Counted from the stretch's first letter, positions 22,638-35,470 are shown. The stretch is 64,000 nt of DNA from Callorhinus ursinus (GCF_003265705.1 NW_020312817.1:49667172-49731171), one strand, 5' to 3'. Notes: generated by a model from the sequence alone, not told the origin. Translations and numbers: made by a program.

Positions 22638-23527
22638 GTGAGGCAGAGTCCCAGGGGAAGGGAGAAGGTGGCTTCCCACTGCAGTCTGCCTGGGGCCCAG
22701 GCTGAGCTGACTCTCCCGGTGGGAAGGACCATTGACCAGTGGCATCTTGCACATTGTGTTCTGCTGGGACACTCCCTGGCCCCTAAAGACCTCCACATCT
22801 GCCTTCCTTGGTGTCCAGAACTGGGCTGGACACTAAGGAGCAAACAGACATTTACCACTTTGTCTTTATTCTCAAATTAAAATCCAGGTGGGAAGGTAGT
22901 ACAGATACCTATGAGGCCATGAGAGAATAATACAAGGACATATATACTTTCTTGTCAAATGGTTCAAACTAAATGCCATACGAGAAGGAAAAGCACCAAG
23001 GGGGCTAGGGTAGTCAGGGAGGGCTTCCTGGAGGAAGGAAAATGTATGTCATGAAAAATCCAGGTGGAGTGGTCCAGTGGGCCTCTGAAAAAAAGAGACT
23101 CAGCAGAGTTTGGGGTGGGACAAGCAGAGTGGAGCTCTGGAGGTGTATGGTGGGGGACAGAGGAACTGTGTATACAGGGGCAGTAGAAGGAGAAGAGTCA
23201 GAAGGCTGTTGGGGAACCATGTGGTAAAGACATGGAGCCAAGGGAGGATTGGAGTATGGAGTAGTGCTGGCCATACTCAGTGCCTGGGACAGGGTGGCCT
23301 TCTAACTGAACTGGACTGGACAGCAACACCAAATGCTGCCAAGAGTCTAAGGAAAAAGTAGGCTGTGGTAGGAGGCAGCAAGAAGGGCTGGTGAGAGAGG
23401 AGGGGAGGTGGTTGAGAAAGTCCAAAAAGTGGGCTATACCAGTGTTTCTCAACCTGTTTCTTTTTTTTAAGTGTGCCCCCACCCCCAAGAAATTTTAATT
23501 TAAATTAACTTTATATAAACTAGTATT
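22638..23527. other. Intron 3, first part: purine-rich, possible L2 remnants
   Basis: 'gggagggcttcctggaggaa' (about 23019) and surrounding text resemble L2-type fossils. No exon recognised. Confidence 0.35.
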
Positions 23528-23544
23528 TGATTTAATTTATTTCT

Positions 23545-23738
23545 TTTTTTTTAAGATTTTATTTATTTATTTGAGAGAGAGAGAGTGAGAGATAGAGAGC
23601 ACGAGAGGGAAGAGGGTCAGAGGGAGAAGCAGACTCCCTGCTGAGCAGGGAGCCCAATGCGGGACTCAATCCTGGGACTCCAGGATCATGACCTGAGCCG
23701 AAGGCAGTCGCCCAACCAACTGAGCCACCTAGGCGCCC
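23545..23738 (-). mobile_element. CAN SINE, minus strand (CAGTCGC subtype)
   Basis: Full copy with the perfect 17-bp target-site duplication TGATTTAATTTATTTCT at 23528-23544 and 23739-23755. Diagnostic 'gactccaggatcatgacctg' is present. Confidence 0.94.
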
Positions 23739-24194
23739 TGATTTAATTTATTTCTAATGAGAGGAATTAAATACTAAGGAACATGGTTCTGTCAGGTTGG
23801 CTTGAACTTTGGGATGCCATAAACCATGGTAATATCTAAAACTTTTTGCACCTCCAAGACCCCTTTGGGGCTGCTGTTGCCCCAGTTGAGAATACCTGGA
23901 CTAACTGCTACCTGTGTCCAGGACTGGCTCTGCCTGGGGGGCCACCAGGATGCCCAGATCCTTGCAGCTGCTCCACCCATGGCCTGGGCTCCTCCCTCAC
24001 TCACCAACCTCACTCCTCTGGGCAGTTACTCTGTAGAGCGAGGAAGAGCAGGTTTGGACATCCCCAAGCCTCCCCTTTCTAATCTCTCCTGGAAGAAAGG
24101 TCCCTGGGTGGACTACCAAACCCCTGCAGGCCTCCGGGAAAGAATGAATTCTAGCCTCCTGGCCTGCCCTAATCCCTGTATGGAAGCCCTTGAG

Positions 24195-24415
24195 CCTCTA
24201 TTTACCAGCCATTCAGTGAGCCCTTACTATATGCTAAATAATTTACAGGCTTATCTCACACAAGCTGCACAATGACCCTGAGGAGGTGGGAGCTATTACT
24301 ATCCCCATTTTATAGATGAGGATACTGAGGTTTAGAGGGGGAAATAGCTTGCAAGGGTCAGAGTGTGCAGGCTGCTGAGTCTGGGTTCTAGCCCAGGCCT
24401 GTCTGACCCTAGCTT
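24195..24415 (-). repeat. MIR SINE, minus strand
   Basis: 'gagcccttactatatgctaa', 'tccccattttatagatgagg' and 'tctgggttctagcccaggcc' in inverted MIR order. Confidence 0.82.
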
Positions 24416-25147
24416 GAGGGCTTATGCACTTTGTCGTGCTTTCTCTGTTTTCTCAGCTACCTCCCTCCCCTTCCTCAAACTTCCAGGGACTCAGTTTGGG
24501 TTTCCATGGAAATAGAGTCTGGAGGCAATTCCACTGGGATGAGAAATAGAGACAGCCACAGAGACCAGGGCATCTATTCAGGGCTGAGAAGAGAGGGTAG
24601 GACATTTTAAATAGAGCCCAGTCTGGGTTATGGTGGCTTAGTGCCTCTGAGGAGCTGGTGCTTCCCCTCCCTTTCTTGTCCAAGGTAGGGAAATAGAAGG
24701 AACGTTGAGAAGGGCCTTCTCAGAGACCCAGTAAGAAGAGAGTGTTCTCTCCACTGGGCAAGTGCTGCATCCAGAACCCCTGGCAACAAATGCCAGGACC
24801 AGACCTTCTGTGAGGGCCTATCACGCATGCCTGCAGAGCCCTTGCTAAGAATGCCTCAGGGCCCTCAGAGACCTGATTGTCTGTCACCACAGACAAAATA
24901 TTGTTTCTGGTCTCTCTCAGAATGGATCCATTGAGCCTTATGCACTCTCGACCCTGTAATGAAACTGATAAACTGTACGAGATAATATTTCTAGAAGGAG
25001 GCTCCTCCTGAAATAGAAAAGGGTCTGATCTGACAGTTACCATCTGCAAGCTGGTAGGTTTCCCTGCAAGGTAGGCAGCTTCTGAGGTGACCCTGAAAGG
25101 GTCCTGAGTAGACCTCAAACCAATAGTGAGAGGAAAGTGATGGCTAG

Positions 25148-25351
25148 GGACGCCTGGATGGCTCAGTTGGGTAAGCGTCTGCCTTCAGCTCAGGTCATGA
25201 TCCCAGGGTCCTGGGACTGAGCCCTGCATCGGGCTCCCTGCTCAGCGGGGAGCCTGCTTCTCCCTCTGCCTGCCGCTCCCCCTGCTTGTGCTCTCTCTCT
25301 CTCTTCCTCTCTCTCTCTGACAAATAAATAAAATCTTTAAAAAAAAAAAAA
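25148..25351 (+). mobile_element. CAN SINE, plus strand
   Basis: Head GGACGCCTGGATGGCTCAGT and tail CAAATAAATAAAATCTTT with A-run. Imperfect flanking repeat (gatggctag / gatgactag). Confidence 0.93.
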
Positions 25352-25364
25352 GATGACTAGAAGT

Positions 25365-26940
25365 TAAAATTGCTGAACCCAATTCCAGACAGATGTGAGG
25401 GAGAAGCAGCTTGGAGGCCAACTTGGGGGCAGGAAACAGTGGGAGGAGAGGAGCTCAGGCCTCCCTACCTCGAGTCCCCTTTCTCTACTTAGCCTCCTTT
25501 AATCTTTTGTCCAGCTAACAGCATCAGGTTTCCAGCTCACTGTTGGAGGTTTGACCAACAAGCCTGTAGAAAGGTCAGAGGAAGGGCTTGACCATTGGCC
25601 AACAAGTCTACCTTGGCCTGGACAGCTGTGCTGGAGACTCCTTCAGGCAAACTGCAACAGTAGAGGTGCTTGGGGCCAGGCCACACCCCCACAAAAGAAT
25701 GGGAAGCATTTCCCTCAGCTGACAGGCTGTGAGATCTACTCCCGGAAGCCAGAGATCTTAGAAGTTTCCAGAATCCAAGAATCTGCAAATCCTAGTGGGT
25801 TCTGGCCTCCTTGGGGTAATAGGAGAAAATGATGGTGGTGTGGGGGGTGGACAACCCCTCACACAGACACTCAGGCCCTGGGAGGGTTGCAGGCCTACAC
25901 CCACATCAAAGGGAATGGAGGGGACCCTTTAATAAAAGTATTTAATTTGCTGCAGGAGTGTTTGCTTTATTGAGTTAGGAGATTAAGAGTGAAAAATCTC
26001 AAATCCGCAAGGAATTTTCCCTGGTGGTGCTTTGTCAGGGGTTATTAGTTTGGGGGATGTTTTGAGCCCTTGGAGAAGGAGTCACCCCTGAACAGATTTA
26101 AATGGCTTTTAGAGCTCCACTGAAGCTTTGCCCTGTGCGCATGATGGGGACTGTGTGTGCGGAGGAGTGGGGGGTGACTTCTAGTGTGATCAATGCTGGT
26201 AGGTCAGGCTGTTAATAAGATAGATTTTCACTAATTCGATCTCTTTAGCATTCCCGGGAGGAAAATGCAGCTGGCTATTTGCTGATACTGACCTTGCCTG
26301 AAGGGAGGGCTGGATCAGGTGGGTGGGGGCACACAACCCCCTCACTACCAGCAAACAATTTACCCAGAATGCTGTCCTCTCTCAGGCCCAAGTTGGCCTG
26401 GCTGCAAGGACAGGAAGAGAAGAATGATCTGGGCTGGAACCCACCCAAGTGTGGAGGGCCCTTTGGGGTTACTCAGACATAGCCAGAGCTTAGAGCCTTC
26501 TAAGAGTTCTTAGAGAAAATTCCAAATCCAAGCTGCCTGTGATCTCAATTCAGAGCAGACCAAAAGAGTGAACTTTCCAGAGGTTCTTATGAGACACCTA
26601 TGCTCTGAGGACATTTGTGTGATGACCAGGAAAGGGCAGAAAGAAGGGCAGGAAAAGTGGGTCAGCTTAGTTGGGTCAAACAGACCAGTATATTTTCAGA
26701 AGCATCTTACGTGTGGAGTTGCTTGCCTACTCTCTATGTGATAGAGGGGAAAGCCTGAACTTTGTCTCAGCTTTGAAACTCTCCTATTTAAGATCTTGTA
26801 GAATGCCTTCCTAGTATCATTTCCCTGCTTTGTCGGGGGTGGGGGGGCATGCAGAATGCACCCCCAGCCCTCGGTCTCACTATCTCACTACTCACCTGGG
26901 ACAACTCTATGGATAAAAGCAGAGTAGGAAGCTGAGAGCT
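25365..26940. other. Intron 3: no gene or clear repeat recognised
   Basis: Unique-looking sequence. The TTTATT-containing piece near 25930-25990 and the G-run near 26835-26848 are unremarkable. No splice-bounded coding sequence seen. Confidence 0.35.
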
Positions 26941-26954
26941 CTTAGCACGGAAGT

Positions 26955-27560
26955 CAGCAAACCTCACTGATTCATTTAAGTATGATTTACAAAGTATTAC
27001 TGTCTGTAAACCTGAGCCAGCTGTTGGAGATACAAAAATGAACATGGCAGATGCCATCCCGACTCATTTGGGCTTTCTGTCGAATGGGGCACAAAAGTGG
27101 TTAAACAGGCATTTGATGATGGGGTGCTGTGAAAGCAGTGTGGGGGCACCCAGCCTAGACAGGAGGGGTTAAGGAAGACAAACAAGAGCAAGAGGTGTTT
27201 ACCCCGAGACCTGAAAGATAGATCAGAGTTAGCCAGGAGAGGGTATGGCGGGGGAAAGGAGAGGCCCCGGGAACAAGGAGACCAGACCCACAGAGGAAGG
27301 GGCAGAAATGCCCTGTGGCTGGGCTGCGGAGTGAGGGGCCAGCCATGGAGGGCCTACGCAGGCCATCTTTTGCAGTTTGAACTTGATGCTGGGAGCTTCA
27401 GAGGACCACTTGGGGGGAGAGGAGCAGGATGGTCTGGGAGAGGCCACTCTGGCTTCAATGTGGAGAATGTATTAAAAGGAGGCAAGACTGGGCCTGTTAG
27501 GAGGCTGGTCTCAGTGAAAGATGGGACCCTGAACCAAGAAGTTAGCAGTGGGAACAGAGA
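26955..27560 (-). repeat. L2-type LINE fragment, antisense
   Basis: 'gttggagatacaaaaatgaa', then text about 27095-27560 including 'tgaacttgatgctgggagc', has the order of inverted L2 coding/3' sequence. Resemblance only; boundaries approximate. Confidence 0.5.
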
Positions 27561-27603
27561 GAAGGGGTGGATTTGAGACCTATTTTTTCAAGCATATAAT
27601 TTC

Positions 27604-27610
<7 letters not shown>

Positions 27611-27665
<55 letters not shown>

Positions 27666-27675
27666 NNNNNNNNNN

Positions 27676-27722
<47 letters not shown>
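27611..27722. repeat. (TG)n microsatellite containing a 10-N assembly gap
   Basis: Uninterrupted TG on both sides of ten Ns at 27666-27675. The true repeat length is unknown. Confidence 0.98.
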
Positions 27723-27724
<2 letters not shown>

Positions 27725-27734
27725 ATATATGTAT

Positions 27735-28125
27735 TCCTTTTAAATATACTTTCTTTTTTAGAGCAGTTTAGATTCACAACAAAAGTGAGCAGAGGGTGCA
27801 GAGTTCCCGTTTGCCCCCTGCGCCGGAACATGCAGAGCTTCCCCTGTGGCTGACATCCTCCATGTGCGTGGTCCATCTGTCACTGTTGATGAGCCTACAT
27901 TGCCACATCATCACCTAGAGCCCAGAGTTTACATGAGGGTTCACTCTTGGTGTTGGACCTACTATGGGTTTGGACAAATGTGTAAGGACATGTATTCACC
28001 ATTATAGTATCCTACACAGGAGTTTTACTGCCCTAAAAATCTTCTGTGCTCTGCTTATTCATATCACTCTCTTCCATAATCCCTGGCAGCCACTATTCCT
28101 TTTACAGGATATAAGACCTGTCTTA
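27735..28125 (-). repeat. L1 3' UTR fragment, antisense
   Basis: 'agagcagtttagattcacaa', 'gatgagcctacattgccaca', 'ggttcactcttggtgttgga' and 'atgggtttggacaaatgtgt' are the inverted 3' end of an L1M-type LINE. This is the same 3' UTR type as at 6838-7045, in the opposite orientation. Confidence 0.78.
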
Positions 28126-28129
28126 ACAG

Positions 28130-29980
28130 GGAGAATTGACAGGATTTAGTGAAAGGTGGCGTGGTGGGGACCAGGATAGTCAGGGAGATGCCCAGCTTTC
28201 CCGCTTGAGCAAGCGGGTAACTCGTGGTAGCAATTTAGGAAACACAAGAGGAATAGCAAGTTCTTGTTGTGTTGGGCATCTTGTTTTGTTCTGATGGACG
28301 CTGATGATGAGTTTCCTCTGGGACATGTTCTGTTTGGGGAAACTGCAAGTGGAGGTGTCCAGCAGCACCATGTAGGTACAGAGGTCTGGAGCTCCGTGGA
28401 GAAGCCTAGATTTGTCAGTGCTCAGCATCTAGATGGAAACCAAACCCATAGAAGAGGGTAAGTTTGCCCCTGAGATCTGTGAAGTGAGAGAGTTCCCAGG
28501 GCAGAACCCCCAGGTCACTAACATTTGAGGGGTGGGCAGAGGGAGTGGAATCTGCCACGGAGACTGAGAAGGTGCCACCAGAGAGGTAGGTGGGGAACAA
28601 GAGGAGTGCTGTGTCCTGGAAACCAGGGGCAGGGAGACATTCAAGATGGAAGGAATAGCCACCGAGTGGGGGAGGAACAGAAAAGTATCCAAGGATGGAG
28701 AGACGAGAGCAGTCTCAGGGGTGGCGCGGGGCAGAGGGTGGTGAAGAGCGTCAGGATGACGAGGGTGGGTTCAGTGGAACGGTTCTTCCAAGATGCTTGT
28801 CTGTGGAAGGTGGCAGTGAGCTCCGTCTCTCAAGGGAGGCTCTTGTTCTTTGTGAGCATGAGAGATCTGAGCATACCGAATGCTGATGGAAAGGAGCCAG
28901 ATGAAGGAGAGTGGTGTAAAGATGCATGAATCAGAGAGGAACTGCTTGGGGGCGGGGGGGGGGCCCTGAGCCCCGAGCCCCGAGCCCCCAGCTAGGAAGG
29001 CCCCACCCCTTCTATGTGACAGGCCCAAAGGAAGGAGCAGAGGGCAGGGCAGCTGCAGCGAGGCTTGGGAGCTCCTACCAGGAGTGGAGAGGGTTGGTGA
29101 TTGTTGGAGGAGAGGGGGGAGCGGAAAAGTGGACTGCGGGAGCTGCAGGTAGCCAGGTGGTCCTGAGGCAGGTGAGCAGCTGCGGGCCTGGGGCCTCCTG
29201 TTTGACTGCAGTGGAGCCATGTACGGAGATTTGTGGTCAGATGAAAGTTTTTAAGGTTATTTAACTCTGACTGGATGCTTATTTCCTGGTCTGAATAGTC
29301 ACACGGTCTTTATCAAGCTGCTTTCACATCCAGTAGCTAGCATGGTGCTTCCCTCTCCTTCCACTAGTCCAACACTGATACCTGACACTTATGCCGGGTA
29401 AGTGGGGAAAAAGGGATTTGACACAAATCAGAACTTGGATCAAGGCCCAGGTAGAAGTAGGCAACGTTCCCGTAGGCCTCTGAGGCCCTGGTTGCAGCCA
29501 GCACTCTCACCTGTGAGCTGTGTAAACACAGAACGGGGGCGCTGAGCCAGGTGTCCCCCAGGGGTTTCGTGATCACTTCTAGTCAGCACAGCTCAGGGTG
29601 GGGGCTGCCTGAGACCTAACACGCCAGGAGGGGCCGCCTTCAAAGCACCGGCCATCAGATTGGGGAAGCACCAGTCTGCCCCGTGGGGACAACCAGGTGG
29701 TGATACAATGCCATCACCTGGTGGACTCAGGTCTGTAAAATAGGTAGGATTAGCTGGCCAGTGAGTGGCAGAGGAAGGCTAGCTAAGTGAGGGGAGAGCA
29801 GAACGCTTCCGGGATGTGGCTTGATTGGCTGGCAGTTCCTCAGAACCCCTAGTAGCTGGTCTGCAGGAAGGATCACCTCTCCTCAACCAAGGACATCTTT
29901 GGGTGGCTCCATGAGATGCAGTTGTCAGGAGGGAAGAAAGCCCATCATCAGACCACCTTGCCTGCCAAGACGCCAGTTGA
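28130..29980. other. Intron 3: G-rich, unassigned
   Basis: Contains a poly-G run and three tandem GAGCCCC-type units near 28949-28992. L2-like phrases occur (for example 'gaggggtgggcagagggag') but cannot be assigned. No exon recognised. Confidence 0.35.
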
Positions 29981-29983
<3 letters not shown>

Positions 29984-30029
<46 letters not shown>

Positions 30030-30047
30030 TTATTTATTTATTTATAT
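29984..30047. repeat. (TA)n followed by (TTTA)n microsatellite
   Basis: Uninterrupted TA from 29984 to about 30025, then TTTA units to 30047. Confidence 0.97.
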
Positions 30048-30059
30048 TTGTCTAAATCC

Positions 30060-30720
30060 AAATTAATATATATTTATATATTTTGTAACTTTTAAATATC
30101 TAAATAGTATCTATAATTTTTTATTATGGAAAGTTTCAAACACAAAAAGTAGGACAGTATAATGAGCCCCCATGTATCTATTACCCAGTTGTTTTTTTTT
30201 AAGATTTTTTTTTTTATTTATTTGTCAGAGAGAGAGAGAGAACACGCACAAGCAGGGGGAGCGGCAGGCAGAGGGAGAAGCAGGCTCCCTGCTGAGCAAG
30301 GAGCCCAATGCAGGCCTCGAACCCAGGACCATGGGATCATGATCTGAGCCGAAGGCAGACGCTGAGCCACCCAGGCATCCCTATTACCCAGTTTCATCAA
30401 TGATTAATATTGATCTATCTCCACCACTTTTTTTTTGTTTGCTTTTAGGAATTTTGTTGTTTGTTTTTGCCACAATGTTTTAAAGAAAATCCCACATGTT
30501 ATAAACATTTTAGTATACAACTTTATGAAATTAAACTTCTTTTATAAACACAACCACAATGCCATTATATCACCTAACAAAATTGAGAGTAATTCCTTAA
30601 TATATTTAGTCTACATTCAAATGTCCCTAATTTTCTCAAAAACATCCCTTTACTGTTGGTTTGTACAACTTCAAATCAAAACAAAGTCCACAAGTTGATT
30701 TTGGTGGTTATGTCTCCTGT
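30060..30720 (-). repeat. LINE-type 3' sequence interrupted by a CAN SINE
   Basis: Left part 'ggaaagtttcaaacacaaaa' and 'aatgagcccccatgtatcta'. Right part 'acaaccacaatgccattata', 'tcacctaacaaaattgagag', 'tccctaattttctcaaaaac' and 'tggttatgtctcctg'. This is a common mammalian LINE-derived block; two other partial copies lie at 2690-2835 and 35205-35470. Subfamily not assigned. Confidence 0.55.
30191..30380 (-). mobile_element. CAN SINE, minus strand
   Basis: Poly-T/AAGATTTT start, (GA)n and the inverted head GAGCCACCCAGGCATCC. Target-site duplication CTATTACCCAGTT at 30178-30190 and 30381-30393. Inserted inside the older LINE block. Confidence 0.93.
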
Positions 30721-31985
30721 CTTGTTAGAACTGTCAGACTCCAGAGATGCTGAAGGAATAGACCTCCCTGGAAACCCTTTGTCAGGTGTTTGTGCTGAAG
30801 GCAAGAGCCTCCCCATCTGATATGCCCAGCTCTACAACCACAACCTAAGCTCAAGTGAGCTGTCAGGACCTGTGTAGGATGGCCAAGGGAGAGAGAAATG
30901 CCCCTGTCATTGTTAGGGCATTTTAGGCTGCAGGTAATAGAAGCCCACTCAAGCTAACTTTATGCAAAAAGAGAGAGCATCAGCAGAAATGGGATGACCT
31001 CATGGTACCCAGGGATGGCCAGGTATGTCAAGGCCGGGGCCCAGGAAGCCAGGCTGTCCTCTTTCTCTGCTTCTGGTCTCTGCCTCTCTCTGAGCAGTGT
31101 CTTCACTCTTCTGCAGCTGGTTCCCCCCATTTGTCCCTGTCCTTAGCTTCCAAGTTTACATCTACTCTACTCAAAGGACCATCCTACAATGTGTAGCTAT
31201 TTCTCACTCCCAATTCCTAATTCTTCAAAGAGCATCTGATGTGCCCAACTTTGGTTGTCCCATCACTGTGACCCAAATCAGTTATGGGGAGCTACGGGGT
31301 GGGCTAGTCATGGCCTGGGGAACATATCCCCATGAATGGCAGCCGAGCAGACACCCCAAATATGTCTTTTTCACATATGTAGTAGTGAAGATATGCACTT
31401 TATGTAATCTGTTCTTGGCTGAAGTTGTGCTTCTAATGCCAAGCAGAACTTGGCATATAGGTGGGAGCTTTGCAAACCTGTCCCCCTCTTGGACAAGCAC
31501 TTCACCAATCACTACGTGGATAGCTACTGTCACCTCTGCTCTGTATCAATTCTTAGGGCAGTGGAAAAGTAGAAGCTCTAATCTGTGGGTCTAGGAGAAC
31601 TTTGGAAAGTTTATCTTATCCACACCTTTCTCCTTTCATTCTAAAAATATTTTAGGGGATGTTGTGTCGGGTTCTGTGGGAGAATTAAAACAAGACATGT
31701 ATGAATCTGTTCTCGAGATGCTTATGATCTAGTGCAGGTGTCAAAATTCTTCTAAGGGACAGATAGTATTTTAGGCTTTCTGTTCATATATGATCACTTC
31801 TTCATCTTTTTCTTCTCCTTTTCTTCCTCCTTTCTTACTACCCTTTAAAAATTTAAACACTATTCTTAGCTATCTGGCCATACAAAAGCAAACTGTGAGG
31901 CACTTTTAACACATAAGATGTGGTTTTTTAACCCCCGATCTAGTGTAAAAGACAGGCATGGGCTTATAGACACAGATAACTAAAA
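30721..31985. other. Intron 3: unassigned
   Basis: No repeat or exon confidently recognised. The frame at 31097-31594 is Ser/Leu-rich with no family resemblance. Confidence 0.35.
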
Positions 31986-31999
31986 CCCAGGGGTGTACT

Positions 32000-32248
32000 G
32001 TGAAATGGAGAGAACAGAGCTCTGGAGTCAAAAGACTCACCTGCAAACCAGTCTCTTATAAACTGCATGACCTCGAGCAGGTTCCTTGTCCTCTGAGTCT
32101 CTGGCCTCCTAACCTGGACAATGAGAATAGTAACAGACCTTCCTCAAGGGGGTGATTTGAGGATTAAGTGAGATAGTACATGTAAAGTTCTTGGTATAAC
32201 ACCCGGCGCATAGTATGTGCTAGGTAAGCTCTAGCCACTGTTGTTATA
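32000..32248 (+). repeat. MIR SINE, plus strand
   Basis: 'gctctggagtcaaaagactc', 'tgcatgacctcgagcaggtt', 'gaggattaagtgagatagta' and 'agtatgtgctaggtaagctc' in MIR order, nearly full length. Confidence 0.85.
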
Positions 32249-32249
32249 T

Positions 32250-34120
32250 TAAGTGCCATGCGATAAATGGTGCAGGATGGGATGGGAGTCAGAGGAAGAA
32301 GCAGTCTCTTCAAGCTGGGTCCCTGGGGAGGCTTTGCATGGATGAAGTGACCTTTGAACTAGGGTCTGAATAGCAGAGGTGGGAGAGAGAGCACCCAGGT
32401 AGAGAAGAGTGCCTTTCCTGAGAGGCAGGGAGGAGCAGGTGCCAGCAGACTCTGAGGGACACTGACAAGCCGGTAAATGACAGCCCTTTGGAAGTCGTTA
32501 CAGAAACACACAGACAAGTGGCCTCCAGAGAGATTTGGCTCCAGAAGCCTTTCCCTGAAGGAACCAGGTAGGAATTTGCCAGTAGCTGTGTCTGATAGCA
32601 TTCACTTAGCTGTGGACTCCCCATTACCCCTGAGTGAAGACATGATATGCAACAGGATGGACCCTTCACCAAATGCATGACCTTGGGGGCAGAGTGCCCA
32701 CCCCCATTCCATTACCACAGCTCCTGGAATAACACACCTCTGCCTCATCCCTGCCAGCTAACCACTAGGTGCACTTTTGGAGAAGTGGTTCTCCAGTAAT
32801 GCCCAAATTGCACTGCATAACCAAAGGCCCTTAGGGGAGACTCCTGTGCTAGCAAAAGGAAAGACTCAATCACAGGCAGTTAGTCAGCCATGGAAGCATG
32901 TGGGGTTCACTCCAGAACAGTTTACTACAGAGGTGCCCACTTGTCCCAGTCCCAGACAAATCTCATTTGCAGAGATGGAAGATTCCAGACATTTTATCCT
33001 GTCTTTTAAACATTTGAGTCACTTAGCCTCAATTCTGATTCTATATCTTTCTGATAATAATTTGGCTTTCCTCATGCATCTGCCTGTAAGGAGAGAAAGC
33101 AAAGGCTGCAAGATGACAGCAACTAACTCCATAACTGTTGGAAAGCTCATTGTAAATTTGGGTTTATACATCAATCCTTGTGAACTTGGTTAACATTAGT
33201 CAGTATCCTTGGACCTAATCATCTCTGGGACAATAAAAAGACAAATTTCTTGGTCTGGTCTGGGGTGGATACCCTAAGAGACCCATGAGGCTTTTCTCCT
33301 TCTGGTACCTTCTAAACTTCTATATATACATGTTGACCCTTGACCCATGCCTGCCCATTCAGTCTTCTATACTTTATAGTCTTTCAAATTCACTGTCAAG
33401 TTTGGTTTGTGAACATATAACCATGCGCAATTTTAATCAGTTGTAGAAATAACTTTTTGTATTATTTCACATATATATTTTAATGCACACACTTACCATT
33501 ATATAGTAAAAATCTGCCAAATAAATTGTAGGATTGGGCAAGAATTTGCTTAGGAGTTGCCCTTTTGAAAAACTTTTCTTCCAGATATCATCTCTTGGTG
33601 CCTCTTTCAAAGACTGAAAGTAGGGAATATCTAATGATATCTCAGATATCTCCAGGAAAATTCCTTATTGGCCCATAAGAGAATTAACACTGGCCTTTGG
33701 TTTCTGCTGGAAAATTCAGGGTGTTGATATGACTCAAAGCGAAGTTAAATAGCTGAATGATGGGGGAAAGCTCACATTCATGTTACTTTTAAGAAATGAA
33801 TCTGTTAAAGTCACAAAATGTATTACCAGCTGGCCCCAGGCAGCAAGCTGAAATACCATGTCTTGATGCTTTGTAACTGATACATGGAAGTCAAGTCTTT
33901 GGACAATGGGTGATGGGGTAGGGAGGGGAGAGGTACAGAATAAAGTCAGTGAGGCCATGTAGATGGAGAATTACCACAGTGTAGTGTGTACTTCTTAACT
34001 TTTAGGTGAGTAAACATAACTTCCTCTAAGCAATAAATGCACACAAATAGAAGTCTTACAACAAATGTTTAGAGGTAACATAACCTTAACATTAAAGGTT
34101 GCATTCTATAGGAAATTACT
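32250..34120. other. Intron 3: unassigned, AT-rich in the second half
   Basis: No gene recognised. 33360-33540 is AT-rich without simple-repeat structure. 32770-33310 might be a decayed transposon or LTR but could not be named. Confidence 0.35.
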
Positions 34121-34250
34121 TTTTTTAATCTTTATTTTTTATTGAAGTTTTTAGTTTCTTTAAATAATGTCTATACTCCACGTGGGGCTCAAACTCATGG
34201 CCCCAAGATCAAGAGTCGCATGCTCTTCTGACTGAGCCAGCCAGGCGCCC
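34121..34250 (-). mobile_element. CAN SINE, older divergent copy, minus strand
   Basis: T-rich start 'aatctttattttttattga', 'gtggggctcaaactcatggc' and the inverted head GAGCCAGCCAGGCGCCCC. It lacks the GA-rich central block of the younger copies. Confidence 0.85.
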
Positions 34251-34479
34251 CTACATTTTTTTAATCTTTATATTTAGGATGTTCTAGGGGAATTTTTACA
34301 AATTAACCAGGACATAATCTAATGATAATGATATGCAAAATACGCACAGAAAGAAAGGACCTCCACTCCAATCAAAAAGTGTGTCTATATTCTCCAGATT
34401 TTACTCTTCGCCAACCACACCTAATGGCCTGCTCATTGTCCTCTTAAAGACCTATGTCTTCCTTTTTTAAAAGTACTGA

Positions 34480-34590
34480 TGTCCGATTCTCAGGCCCCCA
34501 AGATTCTGATGTCATTACTCTGGGGTTCAGCCCTAGGTGTTGGAATTTGTCACAAGCTCCCAGATGACACTAATGCAGCTGAGGTTAAGA
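34480..34590. repeat. hAT-Charlie MER20/MER5-type fragment
   Basis: 'gattctgatgtcattactct', 'ggggttcagccctaggtgtt' and 'tcacaagctcccagatgaca' resemble an internally degraded MER20/MER5A element. Confidence 0.5.
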
Positions 34591-35204
34591 GGGACTAGGG
34601 CAGGGTGAGTGGGGTTAAAATTTAAGTCTCTGTCTGAGGATAGAGCTAGAATTTAGGTCACCTGGTTTTCAGCTCTTTCCAGGGCCTAAAAGGAGAACCC
34701 CCTCTTCTTCTCACATCCCGGGCTTAAGTGTTGGAAAGCCTTGGCTGTACTTGGTAGCTTGCCCCCGTGACACTTTCTACCACTCTAGGTATTAACTGAA
34801 CAGTGCCTTCTCTAATTGTATCTGTGGCCGAGTTACGAGTCACAGAAAAGGCCTCTGTTCCAGACCCTCTTTGCGTGACAGGGAACTGCTTTCTGGGACA
34901 TGTGACTCTTCAAGGTTCTGTTCGGCTCCACCGCAGCCACAAGAGGGGCACCTGGTGCCCACCCCCAGGTCTCGACAAAATCCCTGCGAGTTCTTTTCCA
35001 GCCCAAAGATTTTCTTTCCACTTGACCTGCTTCTCCAAGTCTAATTCCCCACTTTTTTTGAAGCCAACCATGGTATAAAGGTCACTTTGCAATGAGTTCG
35101 TTGGGATTACACATTAACCACTTTATCAGGCTTCTGAGAGTTTTTAAGCCAGGCTCTGGTCAAAGGGCTTTTAAAGAGCCCATGCCTTCATTCCTTCTGA
35201 AAAG

Positions 35205-35470
35205 TGGTTACACATTTTATTATGGAAAATTTAAATTTAAAAGTAGTATGTAGTAGAATGAACCCCCACATACCCATCACCCAGGTTCAATGGTTACCAG
35301 CTAACTCATGGCCAGTCTTGTGTCTCTATCCCCTGTTTGCCAGGTCTCACTCCAGGGTTTCTGATTGACCTCCCCCCCCCCACACTGGATCACATTGACG
35401 CGAATCCCAGACACACACCATTCCATCTGCAAATATTTCAGTGTGTGCTTCTAAAAGATAAGGCCTCTTT
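35205..35470 (-). repeat. LINE-type 3' fragment, same family as 30060-30720
   Basis: 'attatggaaaatttaaattt', 'gaacccccacatacccatca', 'cccagacacacaccattcca' and 'tgcttctaaaagataaggcc'. Confidence 0.6.

Noticed and set aside
27548..27876. Frames containing Cys-Val or Thr-His repeats
   Set aside because: Simple translations of the (TG)n repeat across the N gap.
32770..33310. Possible LTR or endogenous retroviral fragment
   Set aside because: A weak impression only: no LTR ends, primer-binding site or viral protein motifs could be seen.
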